From Bordetella parapertussis (GTDB lineage: Bacteria > Pseudomonadota > Gammaproteobacteria > Burkholderiales > Burkholderiaceae_C): DNA of 64,000 nt. The position numbers were made by a program, and so were the translations under genes. Positions 38,156 through 49,344 of this stretch are shown here, one piece after another. Each line of letters begins with the position of its first letter. The first letter of the stretch is position 1. The notes under the pieces were generated by a model. The model was not told the origin of the DNA and ran no database searches. It saw only the letters and a program-made list of their open reading frames with translations. Location: positions 1 through 64,000 of the forward strand of contig CAMDXA010000004.1 of NCBI GenBank assembly GCA_945878065.1, read 5' to 3'.

Positions 38156-39843
38156 GGGTTGGTCGCTCGCTTTTTAGGTTTGGCAGCAGTTGCCGAAGAC
38201 ATGGACACCAGCATTTCGCGTGCATGGGCATGGGTGGTGTCAGACAAACGCTCGCCACCAAGCATGCGGGCGATTTCATTCACGCGTTGATCACCGCTGA
38301 CCGCATGTACGGCGCTGAAACTGCCCTGCTTGTCGGATTGTTTGGACACCACCCAATGGTGGTCGGCACATGCCGCGACTTGGGGCAGATGTGTGACGGC
38401 CAGCACCTGACGGTCGCGGCCGAGTTGTTTCATCAGGCGGCCCACGGTTTCTGCAACTGCACCACCCACACCGGAGTCCACTTCGTCAAAGATCAGTGTT
38501 TGGGCCGTGCCCAATTGGCTGGTTGTCACGGCGATTGCCAAGGCTATGCGAGAAAGTTCGCCGCCGGAAGCTACTTTGCCCACGGGACGTGGCGTGCTGG
38601 CAGCATGGCCTGCCACCAAAAACTGGACCTCTTCCAAGCCATGGCTGGCAGCTTCTGGCAAGGTTTCCAGAGACACTTCAAAACGGCCACCTTGCATGCC
38701 CAGGTGTTGCATGGCTTGGGTAATGCTTGCAGCAAGTTTGGGGGCTGCGCTGTTGCGTGCTTTGCTGAGTTGTTTGGCCTGTTTCATGAAGGCCAGCGCC
38801 GCTGATTGTTCGGCTTTTTCCAAGGCTTCAAGGTCGGCTGCGGCGTCCAGTTTTTGCAACTCTGATTGCCAACTTGCGTAAAGACCGGGCAGTTCAGCAG
38901 GGGCTCGCTTGTAGCGCCTGGCCAGAGATACCCATAAACCCAGGCGGGCATCCAATTCATCTAGACCTTGGGGATCAAGGTCAGAGCGTCGTAGCCAAGC
39001 TTGCAAACTGTGGGCAGCATCCTCTGTTTGCGCCAGACAGTTGGTCAGTTGGTCAGCCAGCATTTGAAATTCTGGCTCGATGTTGCTTTGCGCTACCAGT
39101 GCTTGTTGCGCATGCGCCAAGGAAAGCGTGGCGCCACCATCGTCTCCGCTCAGGTGTTGCAGCGCCTTTTGCGCAGTTTCCATCAAGGTTTGCACATTGG
39201 ACAGGCGGGAGTGCTGTGCATTGAGTTCGTCCCATTCATCGGCACGGGGGGCGAGTTTGTCAACTTCAGCCATTTGCCAAGCAAGACGCTCGCGCTCTTG
39301 CTGCAATTGGTGTTGTGCCTGTCTGGCATGCGTCAGTGTTTGCTGTGCGGTACGCCAAGCATCCCAGACTGTTTGCAAGCTGTGTGAATCTAAGCCGGCA
39401 TAAGCGTCGAGCAAACCCCTGACTGCACTTGGGCGCGTCAAACTTTGCCATGCATGTTGCCCGTGGATGTCCACCAGATGGTCGCCAATTTCTCGCAGTT
39501 GCGAGGCGGTGGCGGCGCTGCCATTGATCCAAGCCCGGCTTTTGCCTTGTGCATCAATGCTGCGTCTCAGAAGCAGTTGTTCGTCGGCATCAAAACCGTT
39601 GTCTTGTAACCATTGAACAACCCGCGCATTGACTTGAAATTCAGCGCTGATTTCTGCCCGGGGCGCACCTTCGCGCACCACGTTGGCGTCGCCTCTTGCG
39701 CCCAGCACCAGTTGCAGTGCATCAATCAAAATAGATTTTCCTGCGCCGGTTTCACCGCTCAGAACGCCAAACCCATGGGCCACGTCAAGCTCTAGCTGCC
39801 GCACGATGACAAAGTCGCGCAGACTGATGCGTTGCAAACTCAT
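38152..39843 (-). CDS. recN: DNA repair ATPase RecN
   Basis: A 563-residue SMC-like protein. It has Walker [22 protein letters not shown], a long central coiled-coil region rich in Gln, Ala and Leu, the signature loop [15 protein letters not shown], and Walker [14 protein letters not shown]. It holds broken DNA ends during double-strand break repair. Its start overlaps the stop of nadK, and its stop overlaps rapZ, each by four bases. Confidence 0.96.
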   Translation of the reverse strand: MSLQRISLRDFVIVRQLELDVAHGFGVLSGETGAGKSILIDALQLVLGARGDANVVREGAPRAEISAEFQVNARVVQWLQDNGFDADEQLLLRRSIDAQGKSRAWINGSAATASQLREIGDHLVDIHGQHAWQSLTRPSAVRGLLDAYAGLDSHSLQTVWDAWRTAQQTLTHARQAQHQLQQERERLAWQMAEVDKLAPRADEWDELNAQHSRLSNVQTLMETAQKALQHLSGDDGGATLSLAHAQQALVAQSNIEPEFQMLADQLTNCLAQTEDAAHSLQAWLRRSDLDPQGLDELDARLGLWVSLARRYKRAPAELPGLYASWQSELQKLDAAADLEALEKAEQSAALAFMKQAKQLSKARNSAAPKLAASITQAMQHLGMQGGRFEVSLETLPEAASHGLEEVQFLVAGHAASTPRPVGKVASGGELSRIALAIAVTTSQLGTAQTLIFDEVDSGVGGAVAETVGRLMKQLGRDRQVLAVTHLPQVAACADHHWVVSKQSDKQGSFSAVHAVSGDQRVNEIARMLGGERLSDTTHAHAREMLVSMSSATAAKPKKRATNP

Positions 39844-40736
39844 GAACCTCCCTCATTCCAGTGCAATTTTTGTCTGAGTGTGTCAAAGTAACTCCAACCT
39901 CGGGGGTGGAGAAATACCGCATGGTGTTGTGATTTGCGCACTTTGACTTGATCGCCGATCAGCAAAGACGCCAGCGATTGCATGTCAAAGTTGGCGCTAG
40001 CGTCACGTCCGGCCACCAGTTCAATCACAATTTCCGCAGAGTCGGCCAATACCAAAGGCCGGTTGGACAGGGTGTGCGGCGCAATGGGCACCATCACCAA
40101 GCCGCCCAGTGAGGGCTGTAACAACGGGCCGCCTGCAGACAAAGAATAAGCGGTAGAACCGGTTGGCGTGGCGATGATCAGGCCATCCGCACGCTGGTTT
40201 GCCACGAAATGCCCGTCCACACTGACACGCAATTCGACCATGCCGGTGGTGGCGCCACGGTTGACCACCACATCATTCAAAGCTTGGGCTTGTAGGATGT
40301 TTTCCTTGCCTCGCCAGACTTGTGCGTGCAACATGACCCGGTGGTCTTCTTCGTATTCTCCGTTGAGCATGGGTTCGAGCTTGGCCTCCAACTGATTCAA
40401 TGCGATGTCAGTGATAAAGCCCAGTCGCCCTTGGTTGATGCCTATCAAGGGGACGCCGTGCGGCGCCAGTTGGCGGCCAAAGCCCAGCATGGTGCCGTCG
40501 CCCCCGACCACCAACGCAAGATCGCATTGGCTGCCAATGCCTTGCACGTCTAGTGTGGGAGCGCCGTCAAGCCCAATTTGCTGCGCCGAGTCTTGTTCCA
40601 GATACACCTTCGCGCCAAGTTGCCTCAGCCACTGCATCAGCGATGTCAATACCTGCCTGGCTTGGGCAGGCGGCGCTGTGTTGAATGCAGAGTGGTGTTT
40701 GCCGATCAAGGCGATATGGCGGAATGTCAGGCTCAT
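39840..40736 (-). CDS. nadK: NAD kinase
   Basis: A 298-residue enzyme with the NAD kinase signature [12 protein letters not shown] near residue 78, then RLGFITDI, the substrate motif [15 protein letters not shown], and a late RPLVL. It phosphorylates NAD to NADP. The ATG at 40736 was chosen; the frame extends two codons to a TTG. It is divergent from hrcA. Confidence 0.95.
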   Translation of the reverse strand: MSLTFRHIALIGKHHSAFNTAPPAQARQVLTSLMQWLRQLGAKVYLEQDSAQQIGLDGAPTLDVQGIGSQCDLALVVGGDGTMLGFGRQLAPHGVPLIGINQGRLGFITDIALNQLEAKLEPMLNGEYEEDHRVMLHAQVWRGKENILQAQALNDVVVNRGATTGMVELRVSVDGHFVANQRADGLIIATPTGSTAYSLSAGGPLLQPSLGGLVMVPIAPHTLSNRPLVLADSAEIVIELVAGRDASANFDMQSLASLLIGDQVKVRKSQHHAVFLHPRGWSYFDTLRQKLHWNEGGS

Positions 40737-40775
40737 GGGCAAATTACATCATTAAAATGAATCGAAAGGATGACC

Positions 40776-41777
40776 ATGCTCGATGACCGTTCCAAGTTGC
40801 TGTTGAAAACCCTGGTTGAGCGCTATATCGCCGATGGCCAGCCTGTGGGCTCACGCACCTTGTCCAGGGCCAATGGCATCGAATTGTCGCCTGCCACGGT
40901 GCGCAATGTCATGGCTGATTTAGAAGAGTTGGGCTTGATCGTCAGCCCCCATACCTCGGCCGGGCGCATACCCACCGCCAAAGGTTACCGTCTGTTCGTC
41001 GACACCATGCTCACTATCAGTCTGGGCGAATTACCCACCCCTTCACTGGCCCCTGAGCAACCGCAAAAAGTCATCGCCAATGCAGCCAGCCTGCTGTCAA
41101 ACCTGTCCCATTTTGTGGGTGTGGTCATGTCGCCGCGGCGTGGCTCAGTGTTCCACCATATTGAATTTTTGCGACTGTCTGACCGACGCGTCTTGGTCAT
41201 CATTGTGTCGCCAGAGGGTGATGTGCAAAACCGTGTCATCTTTACCGACACTGACATCACGCAATCCCAATTGATTGAGGCCTCCAATTACCTCAACACC
41301 CATTTTGTTGGCATGGCCATCGAAGAAGTGCGGCAACGCTTGCAAATGGAAGTAGAAAAACTTCGTGGAGAAATTGCTTCGCTGATGCAGGCTGCGGTGC
41401 AATTCAGCTCCGAGGCCATGCAATCGACCGAAGACGAAGTCGTGATCAGCGGCGAGAGAAACTTATTGTCAGTGTCAGATTTCTCCAGCGACATGGGCCA
41501 ATTGCGCCGTGCATTTGATTTGTTTGAACAAAAAGCCCAACTCATGCGTTTATTGGACATGTCTAACCAAGCTGAGGGAGTGCGTATTTACATTGGCGGC
41601 GAAAGCCAGATTGTTCCTTTTGAAGAACTTTCTGTGGTCAGCGCCAACTACGAAGTGGACGGACAAGTAGTGGGTACCCTGGGAGTGATAGGACCCACCC
41701 GTATGCCTTACAACCGAATGATTCAAATTGTGGACATCACCGCCAAGTTGGTCAGCAACGCTTTAAGCCACAAATAA
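40776..41777 (+). CDS. hrcA: Heat-inducible transcription repressor HrcA
   Basis: A 333-residue repressor with an N-terminal winged helix ([20 protein letters not shown], then [18 protein letters not shown], continuing [16 protein letters not shown]) and a GAF-like dimerisation domain ending SYEVDGQ-type text [20 protein letters not shown]. It binds CIRCE operators and is helped by GroEL. AAAGGA at 40765-40770 fits ATG 40776 better than ATG 40770, which lies inside that sequence. The only CIRCE I found in the window is at rpoH. Confidence 0.96.
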   Translation: MLDDRSKLLLKTLVERYIADGQPVGSRTLSRANGIELSPATVRNVMADLEELGLIVSPHTSAGRIPTAKGYRLFVDTMLTISLGELPTPSLAPEQPQKVIANAASLLSNLSHFVGVVMSPRRGSVFHHIEFLRLSDRRVLVIIVSPEGDVQNRVIFTDTDITQSQLIEASNYLNTHFVGMAIEEVRQRLQMEVEKLRGEIASLMQAAVQFSSEAMQSTEDEVVISGERNLLSVSDFSSDMGQLRRAFDLFEQKAQLMRLLDMSNQAEGVRIYIGGESQIVPFEELSVVSANYEVDGQVVGTLGVIGPTRMPYNRMIQIVDITAKLVSNALSHK

Positions 41778-41824
41778 ACCAGCGCTGAGACTTTGTGCCA
41801 CAAACATCAGCGCAGTCAGTTGAT

Positions 41825-42331
41825 TTACACCTTGCCCAAATAATCGCGCTTGCCGATTTCAACGCCGTTGTGCCGAAGAATGGCGTAGGCCGTGGTGACA
41901 TGAAAGTAAATATTCGGCATGGCGTGGTTGAGTAAAAACTGCATGCCTTTGTAATGGGTTTCGACATCGCCGCGTTTGGTCACGATATCTTTGTCTTCAG
42001 TGCCATCGATCTGCGCAGCGCTAAACCCTTGCACAAATGCCATGGTTTTCGCAATGCGTTGCTGCAAGTCTGCAATGCTGACCTCGTTGTCTTCGTAAGC
42101 GGGAATCTCTGCCCCGGCGAGCCTGGCCACCACACCTTTGGCGGTATCGCAAGCAATTTGCACTTGGCGCGTCAATGGAAGCATGTCCGGGTAAAGTCTG
42201 AATTGCGTCAGTGCAGATTCATTCCACTTTTTGTTCTCAATATGTGTGTGTGCTTTGTCAAGTAAATGGCTCAAGTTGGTGAGCATATTGACGATGCGCG
42301 GCACGCTGGCTTGGTACATGGAAATTGTCAT
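41825..42331 (-). CDS. DUF1993 family protein
   Basis: This 168-residue protein starts MTISMYQASVPRIVNMLTNL. It has the central RLYPDMLPLTRQVQIACD and the late LLNHAMPNIYFHVTTAYAIL, all of which match DUF1993, a helical family related to the DinB/metal-binding bundle. Function unknown. It is convergent with hrcA and divergent from the tRNA pair. Confidence 0.88.
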   Translation of the reverse strand: MTISMYQASVPRIVNMLTNLSHLLDKAHTHIENKKWNESALTQFRLYPDMLPLTRQVQIACDTAKGVVARLAGAEIPAYEDNEVSIADLQQRIAKTMAFVQGFSAAQIDGTEDKDIVTKRGDVETHYKGMQFLLNHAMPNIYFHVTTAYAILRHNGVEIGKRDYLGKV

Positions 42332-42403
42332 GGTTGCATCTTTCGTTCAAAGATACTGATCTTCGCATGTTCGGTCTGTGTGAATGCGTAAAATGAATCG
42401 ATT

Positions 42404-42482
<79 letters not shown>

Positions 42483-42533
42483 TTTTTTTGCTGGCCATTT
42501 CAGGCGCGGCGGCATGTTAAGATGCAAAGCAGT

Positions 42534-42610
42534 GCGGCTGTAGCTCAGCTGGATAGAGTACTTGGCTACGAACCAAGGGGTCGTGGGTTCGATTCCTGCC
42601 AGCCGCACCA
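42534..42610 (+). tRNA. tRNA-Arg (anticodon ACG)
   Basis: A 77-base tRNA: acceptor GCGGCTG/CAGCCGC, D arm GCTCAGCTGGATAGAGT, anticodon loop CTACGAA giving ACG, T loop TTCGATT, CCA encoded. It lies 51 bp after the CAU tRNA on the same strand and is followed by a terminator. Confidence 0.95.
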
Positions 42611-42620
42611 TCTCATAACG

Positions 42621-42653
42621 GCTTAGCGTGTTTTCACGCTAAGCTTTTTTTTT
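42621..42653 (+). terminator. Rho-independent terminator after tRNA-Arg(ACG)
   Basis: A perfect 10-bp stem GCTTAGCGTG/CACGCTAAGC with loop TTTT is followed by nine Ts, the strongest terminator in the window. It ends the two-tRNA transcript. Confidence 0.93.
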
Positions 42654-42687
42654 GATCATGCACACACAGCTTTAGAGTTCAGTCAAT

Positions 42688-43809
42688 ATGTCTCTTCAAG
42701 TTCAAGCAGTTGTCATAGGTGCTGGTGCCGTCGGATTAGCTTGTGCCCGCGCTTTAGCGCTGGCAGGCAAAGAGGTCATTATTCTGGAACGAAACAGCGA
42801 CTTTGGTCTGGAAACCAGTGCGCGAAACAGCGAAGTCATACATGCGGGTATTTACTACCCAACAGGTTCGCTCAAAGCGCGTTTGTGTGTGCACGGCAGA
42901 CATTTGTTGTATGCGTTTTGTCAGTCCCATGGCGTGGAGCACAGTCGCTGTGGCAAATTGATTGTGGCCAGCACTGAATCGCAGTTGGTTGATTTGGAAA
43001 AAATCCAAGCCAAGGCGTTGTCCAACGGTGTGGAGGATTTGCAATTTCTAAGCGCAGCAGCAGCAAAACAGATGGAACCTGAATTGCAGTGCTCTGCTGC
43101 ATTGCTTTCACCCTCCACTGGCATCATCAACGGCCGCGCTTACATGCTGGCATTGCTGGGGGAGGCCGAACGGCACGGTGCGAGTTTGGCCTTGAACAGC
43201 GCGGTCAAAAGCATCGTTTCCACGCCAAATGGTTTGCAGTTGTCGGTGCTGTGCGACGGGGTGGAAGAAACGCTGTTGGCCCAGACGGTGGTCAACGCCA
43301 CCGGACATCAGGCGATCGCACTGGCGCGTACTTGCGAAGCCATCGTTGAAGAAAAAATCCCCAAAGCGTATTTGGCCAAGGGCAATTATTTTTCGCTGGC
43401 CGGTCGCTCGCCATTTTCAAGATTGATTTACCCGGTGCCCGAACCCGGCGGTCTGGGTGTGCACCTGACACTGGATTTGGGTATGCAAGCCCGCTTCGGT
43501 CCGGATGTGGAATGGGTGCAGACCGAGGACTACAACGTCAACCCGCAAAGGGCCGAGGTCTTTTACCAAGCGATACGTAAATATTGGCCGGGCTTGAAGG
43601 ATGAATCATTGCAACCCGCGTATGCAGGCATTCGCCCAAAAATTGTTCCCCAGGGTGCTGCTGACGCTGACTTTCAGGTGCAAGGTCCTGCTGAGCATGG
43701 CATCAATGGATTGGTGAATTTGTTCGGCATCGAGTCGCCAGGTTTGACGGCCAGTCTGGCGTTGGCTGAATGGGTGTGTGAACGCCTGGAAATAGCAAGC
43801 ACTGTGTAA
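42688..43809 (+). CDS. FAD-dependent oxidoreductase (L-2-hydroxyglutarate oxidase-like)
   Basis: This 373-residue protein of the DAO superfamily starts with the dinucleotide motif [20 protein letters not shown]. It then has [20 protein letters not shown], a segment typical of L-2-hydroxyglutarate dehydrogenase-like enzymes, and ends [20 protein letters not shown]. It likely oxidises a hydroxyacid or amine with FAD. The closest recognised type is L-2-hydroxyglutarate oxidase; substrate is not provable from sequence. It precedes greB by 43 bp. Confidence 0.8.
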   Translation: MSLQVQAVVIGAGAVGLACARALALAGKEVIILERNSDFGLETSARNSEVIHAGIYYPTGSLKARLCVHGRHLLYAFCQSHGVEHSRCGKLIVASTESQLVDLEKIQAKALSNGVEDLQFLSAAAAKQMEPELQCSAALLSPSTGIINGRAYMLALLGEAERHGASLALNSAVKSIVSTPNGLQLSVLCDGVEETLLAQTVVNATGHQAIALARTCEAIVEEKIPKAYLAKGNYFSLAGRSPFSRLIYPVPEPGGLGVHLTLDLGMQARFGPDVEWVQTEDYNVNPQRAEVFYQAIRKYWPGLKDESLQPAYAGIRPKIVPQGAADADFQVQGPAEHGINGLVNLFGIESPGLTASLALAEWVCERLEIASTV

Positions 43810-43852
43810 GTTGTAAGAATATGCCTACAAGCACCAGCCTGAAGCAACCCAC

Positions 43853-44419
43853 ATGAGCAAAGCATTCACACGCGAGTCCGGCGGCGAAGACGATGACGAC
43901 GATGCCGGCCTGCCACCGATACCAAGCGGTGGAAAAAACTACATCACGCCTCAAGGCTATGCGCGTATCCGATCCGAGTTGTTGCAATTGATCGACGAGG
44001 AGCGTCCCAAGGTGGTTGAAATTGTTCATTGGGCGGCCAGTAACGGGGACAGGTCCGAAAACGGTGATTACATCTATGGCAAAAAACGTTTGCGCGAAAT
44101 CGATAGGCGCATCCGCTTCTTGACCAAGCGCATGGAGTTAGCGAGCATTACCGATCCCAGCGTGCACCATGGAAGCGACCAAGTTTTTTTTGGTGCGACC
44201 GTGACCTATGAAGACATGCAGGGGTTTGCCAAAACCATCACCATATTGGGTATTGATGAGGCGGACAGTTTGCAGTCACAAGTGAGTTGGGTGTCGCCAG
44301 TGGCTCGCGCTTTGTTAAAAGCGCGGGTAGGCGATGTGGTCAATTTACAAACCCCTTCCGGTATGCAAGCGATTGAAGTGACGCTGGTGTCCTACCCTCA
44401 ACCCGTAACCGACAGTTAA
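43853..44419 (+). CDS. greB: Transcription elongation factor GreB
   Basis: A 188-residue protein with an acidic N-terminal extension (EDDDDDAG) before the normal GreB start ITPQGYARIRSELLQL. The coiled-coil signature NGDRSENGDYIYGKKRLREI follows, with the C-terminal domain IDEADSLQSQVSWVSPVARAL. It rescues backtracked RNA polymerase by stimulating transcript cleavage. It is convergent with spoT. Confidence 0.94.
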   Translation: MSKAFTRESGGEDDDDDAGLPPIPSGGKNYITPQGYARIRSELLQLIDEERPKVVEIVHWAASNGDRSENGDYIYGKKRLREIDRRIRFLTKRMELASITDPSVHHGSDQVFFGATVTYEDMQGFAKTITILGIDEADSLQSQVSWVSPVARALLKARVGDVVNLQTPSGMQAIEVTLVSYPQPVTDS

Positions 44420-44427
44420 AGGGCAGA

Positions 44428-46665
44428 TCAGTTGTGTCGGTGAGAGCTGGCGCGTTTGGCTTGGCTGACTGAAGGCAGTCGTTGCAAACTGCCCAGCACA
44501 CTTTCTAAGTGTGAAGTGTCTTGAACAGCAATCAAAAACCGCAAGTCGGTGGCTTGTTTGCCACTGACCTCATCAGCCATGCTGACCAGTTTGATATCCG
44601 CTTGTGCCGAAGTGATGGCTGAGGCAACGCTGGCCAACACGCCTTTGCCGTTGAGTACAGTGACCACAATGCCAGCTTCAAAACTTCGCAGAGGTTCATC
44701 TGACCATTCCACAGCAATGAACCGCTCGCTGTCTTTGTGCTGCAAGCGTTGTGCGACGTGGCAGTCCTGAACATGCACCACCAAACCCTCTCCGCGACCC
44801 AAGTAGCCAACGATGGCGTCGCCAGGCACGGGATGGCAGCATTGGCCGTAGGTGACGGAAGCGTTGTCACTGCCATCTACCACCACCCCACCTTGCGAAA
44901 GTGTTTCATGGGCGGTGAATCGCTCACGGCTGAGCAGCAATGGATCAGGACGAATCCCTTGGTCGGCCAACAGGCGCACCAAACGTTTGGCAACGATGCT
45001 GGCCACACGTTTGCCCAAACCCAAATCTGTCAGCAACTCTTCGCGTGTTTTGCTGCCCGTGAAGCGCAACAATTTTTCCCAGAGCACTTTGTTCAATGCA
45101 TCGTTCGCTGGAAGGCTGACAAACCCCTCGGCCCGAAGCGCTTGGGCAAGCAATTTCTCACCCAAATCCTGCGATTCTGATTGCGCCCGGGTTTTCAGGT
45201 AATGCCTGATTTTTGAGCGCGCACGCCCGGTGCGAACAAATGCCAGCCATGCCGGATTGGGTGTGGCTTCTTCAGCGGTTTCGACTTCAATCACATCGCC
45301 ATTGCGTATCTCGGTGCGCAACGAAACCGGTTCGCCATTGATGTGGGCAGAGACCACACGGTCGCCAACATTGCTGTGCACCGCGTATGCAAAATCAACC
45401 ACAGTGGCACCTCTTGGCAAGGCCATGATGTGACTTTTTGGTGTGAACACATACACGGCGTCCGGAAATAAATCGACCTTGACATGGTCCCAAAATTCGG
45501 TGGCGTCTCGGGTCTCGTCTTGAATATCGAGCAGCGACTGCAACCACTGCGTGCCCAGCCTTTCGGCCTTTTCGCTGGACTCGTGGGACTTATACAACCA
45601 GTGTGCGGCAATGCCAGACTCCGCCACTAGGTGCATGGCTTCGGTACGCAATTGAAATTCAACATTGATACCCGCAGGCCCGACCAGTGTGGTGTGTAAG
45701 GACTGGTACCCGTTGATCTTGGCAATTGCAATATGGTCTTTGAATTTTCCAGGCACAGGTTTGTAGAGTTGGTGCAATATGCCGAGGCCGGTGTAGCAAC
45801 CAATCAAATCAGGAAGCAGCACGCGCATGCCATAAATGTCTGTGACTTGGGCAAAGCTCAAATGCTTGCCGCGCATTTTTTGGTAAATGGAATACAGCGT
45901 TTTCTCACGTCCAAAAATACTGATGTTTAAATTGGCTTGGTTAAAAGCAGTCTCTACTTCGAGTTGGAGTTTTTGCAGCAAATCGCGACGACGGTTGCGG
46001 GCTCGCATCACTGCCTTTTCCAAGGTTGCATAGCGCCAGGGTTTGAGGTGTTTAAAGCTCAGATCCTGCAATTCGCGGTAGGTCTGGTTCAGACCCAAAC
46101 GGTGCGCAATCGGTGCGTAAATCTCTAGGGTTTCGCTGCTGATGGCTTTCCAGCGGGTGCGCGGCATCGCTTCCATGGTGCGCATGTTGTGGGTGCGATC
46201 AGCGAGTTTGACCAAAATGACCCGCACGTCACGCGCCATGGCCAGCAGCATTTTGCGAAATGATTCAACCTGGCCTTCTTCCTGCGTGTCAAAGCTGAGT
46301 TTGTCGAGCTTGGTCAAGCCATCCACAAGCTCGGCCACAGTGGGTCCAAATTTTTCCAGCAAATCGGTTTTGGTAACGCCGCAGTCCTCCATCACGTCAT
46401 GCAGCAAGGCCGCCATCAGCGCTTGGCTGTCAAGCTTCCATTCGGTGCATTGCAGGGCCACTGCAATCGGGTGGGTGATATAGGGTTCCCCACTGCGTCG
46501 TGTCACGCCCAGATGCGCTTCGTCGGCAAATTTGTAGGCGCGCCTGACTTGCTCGATCCCCTCTGGGCTCAAATAGTCCAACTTCGCGACCAACGAGGCA
46601 AAGCTGGCCGCCGCCGCATTGCTGGCGGGCGTTGGAAGAGTGGGGGTGGTTGCGACGGTAGCCAT
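44428..46665 (-). CDS. spoT: Bifunctional (p)ppGpp synthetase/hydrolase
   Basis: A 745-residue RelA/SpoT homologue. It has an HD hydrolase domain (ALLHDVMEDCGV, near residue 88), the synthetase domain (YQSLHTTLVGPAGINVEFQLR), and a TGS domain with AYAVHSNVGDRVVSAHIN. The C-terminal ACT domain ends KLVSMADEVSGKQATDL. The intact HD motif means it can degrade as well as make ppGpp. It is downstream of rpoZ, with a terminator between. Confidence 0.95.
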   Translation of the reverse strand: MATVATTPTLPTPASNAAAASFASLVAKLDYLSPEGIEQVRRAYKFADEAHLGVTRRSGEPYITHPIAVALQCTEWKLDSQALMAALLHDVMEDCGVTKTDLLEKFGPTVAELVDGLTKLDKLSFDTQEEGQVESFRKMLLAMARDVRVILVKLADRTHNMRTMEAMPRTRWKAISSETLEIYAPIAHRLGLNQTYRELQDLSFKHLKPWRYATLEKAVMRARNRRRDLLQKLQLEVETAFNQANLNISIFGREKTLYSIYQKMRGKHLSFAQVTDIYGMRVLLPDLIGCYTGLGILHQLYKPVPGKFKDHIAIAKINGYQSLHTTLVGPAGINVEFQLRTEAMHLVAESGIAAHWLYKSHESSEKAERLGTQWLQSLLDIQDETRDATEFWDHVKVDLFPDAVYVFTPKSHIMALPRGATVVDFAYAVHSNVGDRVVSAHINGEPVSLRTEIRNGDVIEVETAEEATPNPAWLAFVRTGRARSKIRHYLKTRAQSESQDLGEKLLAQALRAEGFVSLPANDALNKVLWEKLLRFTGSKTREELLTDLGLGKRVASIVAKRLVRLLADQGIRPDPLLLSRERFTAHETLSQGGVVVDGSDNASVTYGQCCHPVPGDAIVGYLGRGEGLVVHVQDCHVAQRLQHKDSERFIAVEWSDEPLRSFEAGIVVTVLNGKGVLASVASAITSAQADIKLVSMADEVSGKQATDLRFLIAVQDTSHLESVLGSLQRLPSVSQAKRASSHRHN

Positions 46666-46708
46666 GGCCTAACTGTAGCGTTTTGCTTGACCCAGGGGTT
46701 CAGGGGCG

Positions 46709-46737
46709 AAAAAAAAGCACTGCATGAGCAGTGCTTT
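46709..46737 (-). terminator. Rho-independent terminator between rpoZ and spoT
   Basis: The stem AAAGCACTGC/GCAGTGCTTT with loop ATGA (plus strand) is followed on the minus strand by a T run of eight or more. It lies 25 bp after the rpoZ stop, so the stringent-response gene is not simply co-transcribed with rpoZ at full level. Confidence 0.85.
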
Positions 46738-46761
46738 GTGTGCGAAAAAAACAATGAACGG

Positions 46762-46965
46762 TCAGCCGGGCACTTTTTTCAGCATTTCCAGACCAATCTT
46801 GCCAGCGGCGATTTCGCGAAGTGCAGTCACGCCGGGCTTGTTTTTGCTTTCGATTTTTGGGGTGTGGCCTTGTGCCAGCATGCGAGCGCGGTAAGTAGCA
46901 GCCAACACCAATTGAAAGCGGTTGGGGATTTGTTCGAGACAGTCTTCAACGGTGATGCGTGCCAT
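46762..46965 (-). CDS. rpoZ: RNA polymerase omega subunit
   Basis: A 67-residue omega subunit: [20 protein letters not shown], then [21 protein letters not shown]. Omega supports assembly of the core enzyme and, in E. coli, is part of one ppGpp-binding site. It lies 20 bp after gmk and ahead of spoT, the normal proteobacterial order. Confidence 0.95.
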   Translation of the reverse strand: MARITVEDCLEQIPNRFQLVLAATYRARMLAQGHTPKIESKNKPGVTALREIAAGKIGLEMLKKVPG

Positions 46966-46985
46966 GTGCGGTTGCTCCGGTTCAG

Positions 46986-47612
46986 TTAAGTGAGGTTTAA
47001 GGCTTTGAAGATATCTGACCTGCTTTGGCGCTGGGACGCGTATTTGAGTCTTTGCGCATGGACAATGGCTTTGAGGTCAAACAAAGCTTTGTCAAAAAGT
47101 TGGTTGATTATAACGAAGTCAAATTCGTATGCCTGAGACATTTCCTGGGCGGCGTTTTGTAACCGCAGTTCTATCACCTCGGGGCTGTCTTCGCCACGGC
47201 GCTGTAAACGCGCACGCAATTCCTGCATGCTGGGCGGCAAAATGAAAATCAGCACCGCATTGGTGAACAGCTTCTTGATTTGTACAGCGCCTTGGAAGTC
47301 AATCTCCAAAATCACATCCATGCCATTGGCAATTCGCTCTTCGATGGTGGCGCGGGATGTCCCGTAGCGGTTGCCGTGAACATGGGCCCATTCCAAAAAG
47401 GCTTGCTCGGCGATCATGCGGTCAAATTCTTCGTTGCCAATGAAGAAATATTCGCGACCGTGGAATTCTTGGCCACGGGGAGCGCGAGTGGTGTGGGACA
47501 CCGATGGTTGCACACCAGCGTCTAGCTCCATCAGGGCCTTGACCAAGCTTGATTTGCCTGCGCCACTGGGCGCAGCCACCACATACAGATTGCCGGGGTA
47601 AGTGTTCATCAT
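46986..47612 (-). CDS. gmk: Guanylate kinase
   Basis: A 208-residue kinase with the P-loop [17 protein letters not shown], then [20 protein letters not shown] and [13 protein letters not shown]. It converts GMP to GDP. The first of two consecutive ATGs (47612) overlaps the stop of yicC as ATGA. Confidence 0.96.
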   Translation of the reverse strand: MMNTYPGNLYVVAAPSGAGKSSLVKALMELDAGVQPSVSHTTRAPRGQEFHGREYFFIGNEEFDRMIAEQAFLEWAHVHGNRYGTSRATIEERIANGMDVILEIDFQGAVQIKKLFTNAVLIFILPPSMQELRARLQRRGEDSPEVIELRLQNAAQEMSQAYEFDFVIINQLFDKALFDLKAIVHAQRLKYASQRQSRSDIFKALNLT

Positions 47613-48523
47613 TCGAGGTTTTGAACTTGTTCACGCATTTGCTCGATCAGTACTTTCATGTCCAACGAAAGGCGTGTGAGTTCGATGGCGCTGGATTTGG
47701 AACCCAAAGTATTGGCTTCTCGGTGTAGTTCCTGAATCAAAAAATCCAAGCGTTTACCGACGCCTTCTGGGTGTTTTTTTTGTTTAAGTAGGCGGGCAAT
47801 TTCATTCAAATGGGTGGTCAGTCGCGTGATTTCTTCAGCGACATCGGATCGAATGGCAAAACTCGCTGCTTCAGCCAGTGCCCGTTCATGCACGCTTTCA
47901 GGCAGGGCTTGCGCATCTGCCAATGCCAAGGCTTCGCGCCAGCGTTCAAGGAATTTTTGTTTTTGCACGGCCACAGCCTGTGGCACCAGCGGCAAAGTTT
48001 GTTCTGCCAGTGTGTGCAATTGGGTGACACGGTTCAGTAAATCGTCCGCCAATTTCATGCCTTCGCGTTGTCGTGCCTCACACATGTGGGTCACCACTTC
48101 GTTGGCCAAGTGCATGACTTGCGGGGCAATGTCTGTGGCGGATGCGGAATGGACTTGCGACGACAGTCGAATGACTTCTGAAACGGAAAGAGGAGGGGCG
48201 TCAGGTAACCACATGCGCACATGGTTTTGCACATTGACCAGATTCTTCAAAAGCGCAGTGTCTGGCGCTCCCACACTGTTGTCGTTGTCGGATTCCAAGT
48301 TCAGACGCAGTTCAACTTTGCCTCGTTTGATGTGCTTGCTAATCAGTTCGCGCAGACTGGGTTCGAATTGACGCAACTCTTCCGGCAGTCGAAAACTGAT
48401 ATCTAAGTACCGGCTGTTGACCGAGCGAATTTCTAGGCCCAGACGAATACCCGGGACCGCGGCTGTTTCAGAACCAATGTGTGACTGTGCACTGGCATAG
48501 CCGGTCATGCTTTGCAGGGACAT
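47609..48523 (-). CDS. YicC-family endoribonuclease
   Basis: A 304-residue protein starting [14 protein letters not shown], with [19 protein letters not shown] and the C-terminal [19 protein letters not shown], all YicC-family marks. E. coli YicC has been linked to small-RNA turnover as an endoribonuclease. It is coupled to gmk and divergent from rph. Confidence 0.92.
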   Translation of the reverse strand: MSLQSMTGYASAQSHIGSETAAVPGIRLGLEIRSVNSRYLDISFRLPEELRQFEPSLRELISKHIKRGKVELRLNLESDNDNSVGAPDTALLKNLVNVQNHVRMWLPDAPPLSVSEVIRLSSQVHSASATDIAPQVMHLANEVVTHMCEARQREGMKLADDLLNRVTQLHTLAEQTLPLVPQAVAVQKQKFLERWREALALADAQALPESVHERALAEAASFAIRSDVAEEITRLTTHLNEIARLLKQKKHPEGVGKRLDFLIQELHREANTLGSKSSAIELTRLSLDMKVLIEQMREQVQNLE

Positions 48524-48614
48524 GGCGCTTTCATTTCAAAATTGCATTATCTCAGGCGAAGATTCTTTGCCTGAACGACAATGGCCGTTTTCTTCCATCT
48601 GCCGCATCTCACCC

Positions 48615-49343
48615 ATGACAACCATTGCATCACGCCAACATCGCGCCAACGACGCATTGCGTTCTGTTCGCATCACACGCAGCTTCACCATGCATGCGGA
48701 AGGATCGGTATTGATTGAATTTGGCAATACCAAAGTGTTATGTACTGCTTCTGTTGAGGAAAAAGTTCCCCCGCACAAACGCGGTTCAGGCGAAGGATGG
48801 GTAACCGCCGAATACGGCATGTTGCCGCGTGCCACACACACCCGTAGCGACAGAGAAGCGGCCAAAGGCAAGCAAAGCGGTCGCACCCAAGAAATACAGC
48901 GCCTCATCGGGCGCTCCATGCGGGCAGTGTTCGATTTGAAAAAACTCGGTGAGCGCAGCATACAAATTGATTGCGATGTGTTGCAGGCCGATGGCGGCAC
49001 CCGTACCGCGGCTATCACCGGTGCATTTGTGGCCGCGCAAGACGCGGTCAATGGTTTGCTTAAAGCGGGGAAATTGACTGCTTCGCCCATCATCGACCAT
49101 GTGGCTGCCATTTCTGTGGGGCTGCTGCATGGCGTTCCTTTGCTGGACTTGGAATACGTGGAGGACTCTGTCTGCGACACCGACATGAACGTGGTCATGA
49201 CAGGGGCGGGTGGCTTTGTGGAAGTGCAAGGCACGGCAGAGGGCGTTGCTTTCAGTCGTGCAGAAATGGACCAGTTGCTGGCCTTGGCTGACAAGGGAAT
49301 TCGTGAACTGGTGACCCTACAAAAATCTGCGCTGGCCGTTTGA
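48615..49343 (+). CDS. rph: Ribonuclease PH
   Basis: A 242-residue phosphorolytic exonuclease: [20 protein letters not shown], then [33 protein letters not shown], and a [21 protein letters not shown]-terminal half. It trims 3' ends of tRNA precursors using phosphate. I chose ATG 48615; the upstream open frame to 48507 overlaps yicC antisense and is not family-like. rdgB follows immediately. Confidence 0.96.
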   Translation: MTTIASRQHRANDALRSVRITRSFTMHAEGSVLIEFGNTKVLCTASVEEKVPPHKRGSGEGWVTAEYGMLPRATHTRSDREAAKGKQSGRTQEIQRLIGRSMRAVFDLKKLGERSIQIDCDVLQADGGTRTAAITGAFVAAQDAVNGLLKAGKLTASPIIDHVAAISVGLLHGVPLLDLEYVEDSVCDTDMNVVMTGAGGFVEVQGTAEGVAFSRAEMDQLLALADKGIRELVTLQKSALAV

Positions 49344-49344
49344 T

